From positions 1-64,000 of the forward strand of contig JAAWAX010000037.1 of assembly GCA_022792395.1 (NCBI GenBank): a DNA stretch of 64,000 bases. The letters run 5' to 3'. Below are positions 38,637 to 46,264 of the stretch, in pieces. The position numbers and the translations under genes were made by a program. Origin of the DNA: Clostridia bacterium (lineage in GTDB: Bacteria > Bacillota > Clostridia > TANB77 > CAG-508). Every line of letters begins with the position of its first letter. Positions within the stretch are counted from its first letter, which is position 1. The notes beneath the pieces were generated by a model. The model was not told where the DNA came from and made no database searches. It was given only the letters and a program-made list of their open reading frames with translations.

Positions 38637-41504
38637 AAAAATAAAAAAAGACAATTGATTGTATTATTAGTAGCAATCGTAATTTTAATGATAGGAATTG
38701 GAATGGCTATTTTAATAAGTAATAATAGTGCAATTGTAGATGTATTAAGAAAAGAGGGAAAGGTTGAGAATAGTAATATAGAGACTTCTACTGATATAGA
38801 AATTTTAGATTATTATAGTAATGATTCCACTGATATTAGTAATTTATTAGGCGTTGAAAGTAATATTATTTATAAATATGAAGATACAGATGAAGATTAT
38901 GTATATGATCAATGTAGAGTAACAATAACAGGGTATGGAGCGTTTCGTAGTAAAGGTGGAGTATTAACTACAGCAAGTGCCGCAAAAGGATGGGTACCAG
39001 ATGATGCAAATCAAACAATAACCAATATATATACCACTAATAAAGATTGGACTATTGAAAAATGTAACTTTATAGATGGAAATGGTCAAACAATTTCCAT
39101 AGGTATAGGTGTTTATGAAATAGAATCTGGTTTGAATAGCTGGAATGTAAGAGAAAAAGTATGCAAGGTAGATAATGCAACAGTTACTTATAAATATATG
39201 AGTAACAGTTCGGATTTAGCTGGGGGTCAATACGATATTTGCGAAGTAACAATAAAAACAGTTGTTCAATCAAATACCTGTACAGATTCCTCTTGGGATT
39301 TTAGTAATGGAGTGTATACAAAAACATTTAATGAAAACAAGACAGAAAACTTTTATGATAGATACAACAGTATTAGTATTGTAGTCGATGAGATAGGAAA
39401 TTACAAAAGACCAGCAACTGAAATAACAATAGACCATACAAAAGAGTCAATACAAAAGGATGGTGGGGAATTATATTTAACAGCAACAGTAGGACCAAAT
39501 AACGTATCTAGTCGAGAGGTAAAATGGACATCTTCTAATGAAAATATAGTACAAGTTGATAATGATAGTAATTATGAAAATCGAGTTAAAGTATCTGGAG
39601 TGGGAATCGGAACAGCAACCATAACAGCGACAGCAATGGGAACAAATGGTAGAACAGTAGAGGCTACATGTGAAATTTTAGTAAATCAAAAGGAAATAGA
39701 GACATCTAAAAATGTAGGTACAGTTACGTATATATATAAGGATTCAAATAATAATGGAAGATATGATTCTTGTATAGTAAAAATAAAATTAAAAGCTTTA
39801 ACATATGCAATTACAGATGAAGAATGGTCATATGACAATGAAGAATATTGTAAAGAATATTTTGAGATAAAAAATGAATCAGTAAATGTTACAGATAAAG
39901 GAGCGTTTTTTAGTAGCATAGACATTAATGTAACAGAAATTGGAAAATATGTAGTACCAGTAACACAAATAAGTCTAGATAAAGATAGCATAACTGAAAA
40001 TGTAGGAAGTTCAGAAATATTAAAAGCAAATATAGTACCGACACATGCTTCTAACAAAAAAGTGGAATGGATGACTTCAGATGAAACGATAGCAACAGTA
40101 AGTAATGGGACAGTAAGAGGAGTGAGAGAAGGAACAGCAACTATAACAGTAAAAGCAAAAGGAACAGATGATGGAACAGAAATAACAGATACTTGTACAG
40201 TTATAGTTAGAGCTATTCCTGTAAACAATGTAACAATCGATAAATCAAGTGCATCAATACAGAAGGGTAAAACACAACAATTACGAGCTAGCATAACACC
40301 TAGCAATGCAACCAACAAAAACTTAACTTGGACAAGTTCAAATACATCAGTAGCAACAGTAGATCAAAATGGATTAGTAAGAGGAGTAGGAGTAGGAACG
40401 GCAACGATAACAGTGACAACAGAAGATGGTAGAAAAACAGCAACATGTAATATGGAAGTTACTTCACCAACACTAGAAAGAATCGTAGTAGATGATTCAA
40501 GAACAAAGAAACAATATAATGAAGGAGACTTATTAGATTTAAGAGGATTAGAAGTAAAAGCGTTTTATAGCGATGATACAGAAGAAATAATAACAGACTA
40601 TATCACAAATCCACAAGATAGAAGCCAATTAGTAACATCAGGAATGGTAAAAGTAACGGTGGAATATCAAGGAAAAACAGATGAATTTGAAATTAATGTT
40701 GCTCCAAAACTAACTGGAATAAAAATAACAAATCCAGATAAAACAACATACAAAAAAGGAGAAAAATTAGACTTAACTGGATTAAAAGTGGAAGCAGTTT
40801 ATAGTGCTGGCCCAAACAAACCGATAACAGATTATGAGATAGATTCAGATGTAGAAGAGGGAGAAATATTAGAAGATGTAGGAGAAAAAGAAATAACAAT
40901 AAAATATCAAGAAATGGAAGACAGTTTTATCATAACTGTAACAGAAGAAATAATTACACCAACATTAAATAAAATAGTAATAACGGAAGAGCCAAGTAAG
41001 AAGGAATATAAGCAAGGAGAACAATTAGACTTAAGTGGATTAAAAGTGGAAGCAGTTTATACAGATGGAGCAAGAGAACCAATAATTAACTATATAACAA
41101 ATCCAAAAGAAGGAGAAAAATTAACAGAAGTAGGAGATAAGAGAATAACAATAGAATATGAAGGAATGGAAGACAGTTTTATTGTTACAGTAAAAGAAGA
41201 TAAAAACGAAGATGAAAATCAAGATGGGAATGGAAGCGGTAACCAAGATGGAAACGGAAATACAAATGGAAATGGAAGCCAAGGTGGAAGTGAAAGTCAA
41301 GGGAAAACGGAAACACCAAGTAGTAATAAAGTTTCTAATAGTGGAAAAGGTACAAATGCTAATACTGCACCAAAAATATTACCAAAAACAGGAATTGGTG
41401 AAACAATAAGAATGTACGCAATTGCTTTCTCAATTGTTATGGCAATTATAGGAATGATTGTAATTTGCAGTTACGTTAGATATAGAAAAACACCAAGAGA
41501 GTAA
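38634..41504 (+). CDS. LPXTG surface protein with Big2/Big3 domains, 1
   Basis: The 956-residue protein has an N-terminal membrane/signal segment (residues 6-28), then three copies of an unnamed module with the core VTY.Y.D....G.YD.C.V.I (near residues 79, 182 and 362), Big2-type Ig domains (TEITIDHTKES...ATVGPNNVSSREVKWTSSN; VNNVTIDKSSASIQKGKTQQ), three Big3-type domains with LxxIxIxxP...KKEYKxGExLDLxGLKVEAVYxDG (near 620, 700 and 790), a Gly/Asn/Asp/Gln-rich spacer and a C-terminal sorting signal LPKTG near residue 917, a hydrophobic span and RYRKTPRE. It should be linked to peptidoglycan by a sortase and exposed on the surface, perhaps in adhesion. It is a diverged duplicate of the next gene. 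Confidence 0.88.
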   Translation: MKNKKRQLIVLLVAIVILMIGIGMAILISNNSAIVDVLRKEGKVENSNIETSTDIEILDYYSNDSTDISNLLGVESNIIYKYEDTDEDYVYDQCRVTITGYGAFRSKGGVLTTASAAKGWVPDDANQTITNIYTTNKDWTIEKCNFIDGNGQTISIGIGVYEIESGLNSWNVREKVCKVDNATVTYKYMSNSSDLAGGQYDICEVTIKTVVQSNTCTDSSWDFSNGVYTKTFNENKTENFYDRYNSISIVVDEIGNYKRPATEITIDHTKESIQKDGGELYLTATVGPNNVSSREVKWTSSNENIVQVDNDSNYENRVKVSGVGIGTATITATAMGTNGRTVEATCEILVNQKEIETSKNVGTVTYIYKDSNNNGRYDSCIVKIKLKALTYAITDEEWSYDNEEYCKEYFEIKNESVNVTDKGAFFSSIDINVTEIGKYVVPVTQISLDKDSITENVGSSEILKANIVPTHASNKKVEWMTSDETIATVSNGTVRGVREGTATITVKAKGTDDGTEITDTCTVIVRAIPVNNVTIDKSSASIQKGKTQQLRASITPSNATNKNLTWTSSNTSVATVDQNGLVRGVGVGTATITVTTEDGRKTATCNMEVTSPTLERIVVDDSRTKKQYNEGDLLDLRGLEVKAFYSDDTEEIITDYITNPQDRSQLVTSGMVKVTVEYQGKTDEFEINVAPKLTGIKITNPDKTTYKKGEKLDLTGLKVEAVYSAGPNKPITDYEIDSDVEEGEILEDVGEKEITIKYQEMEDSFIITVTEEIITPTLNKIVITEEPSKKEYKQGEQLDLSGLKVEAVYTDGAREPIINYITNPKEGEKLTEVGDKRITIEYEGMEDSFIVTVKEDKNEDENQDGNGSGNQDGNGNTNGNGSQGGSESQGKTETPSSNKVSNSGKGTNANTAPKILPKTGIGETIRMYAIAFSIVMAIIGMIVICSYVRYRKTPRE

Positions 41505-41531
41505 ATAAAGAGAAATTGTTATAAAGTCAAT

Positions 41532-41587
41532 AATCTGTAAAGAGTAAACAGATAGAAAACAATGTTTACTTTTTACGGATTTTTTAA
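41532..41587 (+). terminator. Terminator of LPXTG gene 1
   Basis: ATCTGTAAAGAGTAAACA pairs with TGTTTACTTTTTACGGAT, followed by T-run. Confidence 0.85.
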
Positions 41588-41639
41588 TAACTTCTATTTT
41601 ATAGAATTTGAATCCGTAGAGAATCAACCTAATAATGCA

Positions 41640-41871
41640 CCTTTTTGTAATAATTGAAATTAAAATGTAATTCTAATTTCATAGAATGCTATTAGATAGC
41701 TTCTGTAAGTACATATTGGTAATAAAAAAATAGACCTATTTACAAAGGCTAGAAAAAAGTGCAAAATAGAATAAGATATAAAAACTATACATAACGAGAA
41801 GACAAAATATCGTAAATTGTAAAATACATGAGACTATCTTTTTACAATTTATAATATGTGTAAATTATTAA
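41640..41871 (+). other. Leader of LPXTG gene 2
   Basis: Duplicate of the region upstream of 38634 (see there), about 60-70 percent alike by eye. No gene or known RNA class recognised. Confidence 0.6.
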
Positions 41872-41872
41872 G

Positions 41873-41913
41873 AAGGAGGGAGTTAATTTAGTCTAATTGA
41901 CAATTTTGTTATG
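41873..41913 (+). promoter_or_regulatory. Hairpin between SD and start codon, LPXTG gene 2
   Basis: The SD AAGGAGGG (41873-41880) is 30 bases from ATG 41911. GTTAATT (41882) pairs with AATTGAC (41895) with one G-T pair; the loop TAGTCT is shared with gene 1 while the stem bases differ. Confidence 0.7.
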
Positions 41914-44900
41914 AAGAGTGTAAAAGGAAAGGTAATTACATTATTAGTAGTGATAGGAATTTTAATAATAGGAATTGCCATTTTATTAAGTAATAATAAA
42001 GATATGATTAAGTTATCAAATCAAGTAGCTAAAGTTGAGGAATTTAAGAGTAATATCGATATGAGAAATGTTATGAGCTATTATGTAGATGTAAGCGATT
42101 ATACAGTAAACAATGAAAAGAAGGCAAAAATTAGATATGAATATACAGATACAACGGGAAATGACAAATATGATACATGCCAAGTAACAATTACAGCAGT
42201 TACATATTTTACTGAAGTTGATGAGAGTGAATTAGAGGCTAATGGGTGGGGACCATTATGGGAAGGTCCTATGCAACCAATAAAAAGTATAACTAAAACA
42301 TATCAAAAAGCAATAAATGAAACAATTGAAATTGTAGGTATAGGAAGTATAAATATAGATACTGGAAGAATCGGTGAAGAGGTAATAGCATATGATTGGT
42401 CTGACAATATTTCAAATAGTTATGTATATGGTACAGTTTCCTATAGATATGCAGATACGATAGGCAATGGTAAATGGAATACTTGCATAGTGACAGTTGC
42501 ATTTCAAGATGGATGGCATTTTTCGAATGATAATTGGGAGACAGATGAAGAGGCAAACCAATATTATAAGATTTTTAGGGAAAATATAGAGAATAATCAG
42601 TATTATGTATTTTTACAAGGTTCATCAGGCATCCTAACAATTTCTGTGGATAAAATTGGTGAAAACATTACTGAATTAAACATGGATAATAATAAGACTA
42701 TGATTGAAGGAAGAAGTTATCAGTTGAATGTTGAACAGCAATCATTAAGTACTAACAATAAAACCTTGAGATGGACAAGCTTAAATGAAAATATAGCAGT
42801 TGTAAATCAGTATGGAGTGGTAACAGCTAAAAATGTTGGAACAGCAACAATTAAAGTAGAAGCAATGATAAATAAACAAGGTGCTGCAGAAAATCTTGAA
42901 GGAGGATTTGAAGGAGGAACTAGAACGTGTACAGTTGAAGTCGGGAATGGTTTTAGAATAGAGAATTATTATAGTAAATTTGAAACTAATGCTGGAGTTA
43001 CCTATGAATATATAGATACAATAGGAGATGGTAAGTATGATAATTGTAAGGTAACAGTTTCAAATGTGAATTTAGAAGAAGTACCAATAGGATGGCAGAA
43101 AATAGAAGAGACAAGTATTTCAGCATGGTGTAAAAATTATGCAACAAATGCTTCAGAAAAAATAAAAGTCAATAAGGAACAAGAGAAGAACATAGAAGTA
43201 GATGAAATTGATACAGAAATACTAATTAATCATGAGAAAATATTATATGATAATGAAGAAGGATATAGAGTAAAATATAGGTATATGGCTTCAGGTGGTA
43301 ATATAAGATATGACCTTTGCCAAGTAACAGTTACTTTAACTCCTAATTCCCCCTATGGTATAAAATTCTATGAAGATTATGGTTGGTATCGAAATGGTGA
43401 AAGGGAATTATATAGAACATTTAAAGAAAAAAGAAACAGTTTTCTTGGAAATGTTAATGGATATAGCGACATATACTATAATGTAGAAAAAATTGGTGAT
43501 TATATAGATGGTTACATAGGAGAGATAAAAATAGAAAATAAACCAGACTATGATAGTATACCAATAGGAACAGAATGGTCATTGCAAGCAGTAATTAATC
43601 CAGAAGATACTGGAGATTTTGAGGGAGACTATAGTTTATCTTGGAATAGTGATAATCCAGAAATAGCCAGTATAAATGAAAATGGAAAAATAATAGGTAA
43701 ATCAATAGGAAAAGCCACAATCCGTTTAGAAGCAAGAGGAGAGAAAAATGATAGAACAATTGTAGAAGAGTATCCAATCTATATTACAAAAGAGGAAAAT
43801 AATAGTATATATAAGGTTATCTATAAATATAACGCTGATTATACTAGTTGCGATGTAATTATTAGTGGTAATAGTTCAGAGTATGCTATTTATAGTACAA
43901 ATGAAGGTTGGGAACTAATGAATGGACAATTACCCGCTATTAAAAAGACATATACAAGAAACAGAACAGAAATAGTAGATTTAGGAAATCTTGGAACACA
44001 AGAAATAAATGTTAATCAAATTATTGTTCCTATAACTAGTATAACGATTAATGGGTTAGAAGAAAATGGAACGATCCAGAAAGGAGAAAAAAGACAACTT
44101 ACAGCTCAAATAATGCCCACTGATGCGACTAATCAAAATGTAACATGGTCAAGTTCTGAAACCAATGTGGCAACAGTAAGTGAAAATGGACTTGTAACGG
44201 CAAAAGCAAAAGGAAAAGTGACAATAACAGCAACAGCAGATGGAAAGACAGCAACACGTAGAGTGAATGTGAGTGCTTTAGACAGAATAGAAATAAAAAA
44301 GCCAACAAAGACAAAATATGAAAAAGGTGAAAGATTAGATTTAGATGGACTAGAAGTAACAGCAGTTTATAGCAATGGGATAACAGAAACTAAAGAAAAA
44401 CTAAAAAATGGATATACCACCAATTTAAGTAATGGAGAAGAATTGACAACACAAGGGGAAAGCACTATTATAGTAACATATCAAGGAAAGACAGCAACAT
44501 TTGAAATTAATGTAATTACTGTAAAAGAAATAATTATAGATACTTTACCAAAAAAGAAAGATTACATACAAGGGGAAAAACTCAATTTGGATGGATTAGT
44601 AGTCCAAGCAGAATATAGCGATGGAATGAAAAAGGAAATAACAGACTATACAACACAACCAAGTAAAGACACAGTATTAACAACAGTGGGAGTAAATATG
44701 ATAACGGTAACCTATAAAGGTAAAGAAGAAAAATTTCCTGTTCTAGTAAAGGCAGAAACAACGGAAGAAGAAGGACTAATGGAAATAGAAATAGTAAATG
44801 AACCAGAAAAGAAAGAATATAAAATAGGAGAAAAATTAGACTTAACTGGACTAGAAGTGCAAGCAGTTTACAAAGATGGAACAAAAGAAATAGTAGAAAA

Positions 44901-45351
44901 AGAAAACTATGTTACAAATCCAGAAGAAGGAACAATATTAGTAAAAGAAGGAGAAATTTTGGTAATAGTAGAATATGAAGGAAAGGAAAGTGGTTTTGTT
45001 GTTACAGTAAAAGAAGATAAAAACGAAGGTGGAAATCAAGGCGAAGATGGAAAACAAGAAGGAAATGAAAAACCAGATGGAAGCGATAACCAAGGCGAAG
45101 ATGGAAATGGAAGTGGAAGTGGTAACCAAGGTGGAAGTGAAAGTCAAGGGAAAACGGAAACATCAAGTAGCAATAAAGTTTCCAATACAGGAAAAGGTAC
45201 AAATGCTAATACTGCACCAAAAATATTACCAAAAACAGGAATTGGTGAAACAATAAGAATGTATGCAATTGCTTTCTCAATTGTTATGACAATAATAGGA
45301 ATCATTGTAATATGTAGTTATGTTAGATATAGAAAAACACCGAGAGAATAG
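41911..45351 (+). CDS. LPXTG surface protein with Big2/Big3 domains, 2
   Basis: The 1146-residue paralog of the preceding protein. After a membrane/signal segment (residues 6-27) it carries four or five copies of the unnamed module (IRYEYTDTTGNDKYDTCQVT, VSYRYADTIGNGKWNTCIVT, VTYEYIDTIGDGKYDNCKVT, VKYRYMASGGNIRYDLCQVT, and a shorter VIYKYNADYTSCDVII), each with one cysteine. They alternate with Big2 domains, then come three Big3 domains, a long Gly/Asn/Asp/Gln-rich spacer, LPKTG near residue 1107, a hydrophobic span and RYRKTPRE. The last 65 residues are almost identical to gene 1, suggesting recent duplication or gene conversion at the anchor end. Probably sortase-anchored; function unknown. 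Confidence 0.88.
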   Translation: MKSVKGKVITLLVVIGILIIGIAILLSNNKDMIKLSNQVAKVEEFKSNIDMRNVMSYYVDVSDYTVNNEKKAKIRYEYTDTTGNDKYDTCQVTITAVTYFTEVDESELEANGWGPLWEGPMQPIKSITKTYQKAINETIEIVGIGSINIDTGRIGEEVIAYDWSDNISNSYVYGTVSYRYADTIGNGKWNTCIVTVAFQDGWHFSNDNWETDEEANQYYKIFRENIENNQYYVFLQGSSGILTISVDKIGENITELNMDNNKTMIEGRSYQLNVEQQSLSTNNKTLRWTSLNENIAVVNQYGVVTAKNVGTATIKVEAMINKQGAAENLEGGFEGGTRTCTVEVGNGFRIENYYSKFETNAGVTYEYIDTIGDGKYDNCKVTVSNVNLEEVPIGWQKIEETSISAWCKNYATNASEKIKVNKEQEKNIEVDEIDTEILINHEKILYDNEEGYRVKYRYMASGGNIRYDLCQVTVTLTPNSPYGIKFYEDYGWYRNGERELYRTFKEKRNSFLGNVNGYSDIYYNVEKIGDYIDGYIGEIKIENKPDYDSIPIGTEWSLQAVINPEDTGDFEGDYSLSWNSDNPEIASINENGKIIGKSIGKATIRLEARGEKNDRTIVEEYPIYITKEENNSIYKVIYKYNADYTSCDVIISGNSSEYAIYSTNEGWELMNGQLPAIKKTYTRNRTEIVDLGNLGTQEINVNQIIVPITSITINGLEENGTIQKGEKRQLTAQIMPTDATNQNVTWSSSETNVATVSENGLVTAKAKGKVTITATADGKTATRRVNVSALDRIEIKKPTKTKYEKGERLDLDGLEVTAVYSNGITETKEKLKNGYTTNLSNGEELTTQGESTIIVTYQGKTATFEINVITVKEIIIDTLPKKKDYIQGEKLNLDGLVVQAEYSDGMKKEITDYTTQPSKDTVLTTVGVNMITVTYKGKEEKFPVLVKAETTEEEGLMEIEIVNEPEKKEYKIGEKLDLTGLEVQAVYKDGTKEIVEKENYVTNPEEGTILVKEGEILVIVEYEGKESGFVVTVKEDKNEGGNQGEDGKQEGNEKPDGSDNQGEDGNGSGSGNQGGSESQGKTETSSSNKVSNTGKGTNANTAPKILPKTGIGETIRMYAIAFSIVMTIIGIIVICSYVRYRKTPRE

Positions 45352-45421
45352 ACTAAAAAAGACAAAAGAGTAGAGCAAAGCTAGAAAATAAAATCACAAA
45401 TGGAAAAAAATAGAAAAAGCC

Positions 45422-45450
45422 TTGCAATTTATTAAGAAATATGTCATAAT
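45422..45450 (+). promoter_or_regulatory. Promoter of the T-box/valS transcript
   Basis: TTGCAA 45422-45427, 17-base spacer, CATAAT 45445-45450. Confidence 0.6.
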
Positions 45451-45454
45451 AGAA

Positions 45455-45713
45455 ACACAGAGAAAAACAATAAAAAAGAGAAGTACATTTACACTTGCTT
45501 ATCAGAGAATAGAAGTAGTATGCTGGAAGCTTCTTAAGAAAAAGATAAATGGAAAGTAGCTTTTTTGGTTGATATTTTGAGAAATTGAAATTAGAAATAT
45601 CCGTTTAAGCCACGTTAAAAGCTAACTTAAGATATAATCAATCTAGTTGATTATAAATAAGGTGGTACCGTGAGAAATAATGCTCGCCCTTATATATAGG
45701 GCGAGTTTTGTTT
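45455..45713 (+). promoter_or_regulatory. T-box leader, probably valine-specific, controlling valS
   Basis: The conserved T-box AAGGTGGTACCGTG (45659-45672) is followed by the terminator GCTCGCCCT/AGGGCGAG and TTTTGTTT (45682-45713). Upstream, a stem I region (TGCTGGAAGC, GCTTCTTAAGAAA) is visible and a GTA triplet (45512-45520, AAGTAGTATG) may be the valine specifier. The base after TGG in the T-box is T, pairing with discriminator A as in tRNA-Val. Uncharged tRNA-Val should favour antitermination. The next enzyme gene is valS. Confidence 0.88.
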
Positions 45714-45860
45714 ATATGATAGAAAAGTTTTTAGAACCTCCTATCATATAAATACATTCCACATAAAATTGCTTTGCAATTTTCGCGAATGAACAATTAA
45801 ACGTGGGCTAAACTCTACCTATTGAATTTTATAAAATATTAATCAGCCTACTATTGTTCT
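45712..45860 (+). repeat. Three-hairpin dispersed element, copy 4
   Basis: Arms TATATGATAG/CTATCATATA, ACATTCCACA with stem AAAATTG/CAATTTT and CGCGAATGAAC, then GTGGGCTAA...TCAGCCTAC and TATTGTTCT. Closest to copy 3 (9473). It separates the T-box terminator from the downstream genes. Confidence 0.75.
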
Positions 45861-45892
45861 ATGCTAGGAAAGAAGAGAAAGGAGAAAAGAAA

Positions 45893-46240
45893 ATGAATGA
45901 ATTTAAGGAAAGAAACAAAGTGGAGGTAGTGCCAATAGAAGAAAAGAAAACAGATTTTTTAACAGAAGAGGAGGAAGAGAAAAACGAAATACTTGCTCTT
46001 ATATTTGCAGTTCTTAATAGACAAGAACTAACAAAAGAACAACAAGAAAAACTTTTGGAGACAGATGGAGAGATATTACATAGTAGAATGCAATATATAT
46101 TGTTAAATATGGCAAAAGAATGTATGAAAACAGGAAAAGTTACACAAGAGAACTATGAAAAATATGCAATAGAGGCTCAAAAGAAAGTTTCATTAGGACA
46201 AGCTGTTGGAGACAAATGGGAAAAGATTCCAGAAAAGTAG
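45893..46240 (+). CDS. Small acidic protein of unknown function upstream of valS
   Basis: The 115-residue protein, start MNEFKERNKVEVVPIEEKKT, is rich in Glu and Lys, has no membrane segment and looks helical (residues 35-110: EKNEILALIFAVLNRQEL, then EQQEKLLETDGEILHSRMQ). I recognise no family. ATG 45893 follows GAAAGGAG; an earlier in-frame start at 45854 lies in the repeat element and is rejected. It is 24 bases upstream of valS on the same T-box-controlled transcript. Confidence 0.65.
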   Translation: MNEFKERNKVEVVPIEEKKTDFLTEEEEEKNEILALIFAVLNRQELTKEQQEKLLETDGEILHSRMQYILLNMAKECMKTGKVTQENYEKYAIEAQKKVSLGQAVGDKWEKIPEK

Positions 46241-46264
46241 AAAAAGAGGAGAGTGTAAAAGGCA

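Noticed and set aside
39686-40318. 210-codon minus-strand open frame inside LPXTG gene 1
   Set aside because: Lies opposite well-supported Big2 domains; no SD and no recognisable sequence.
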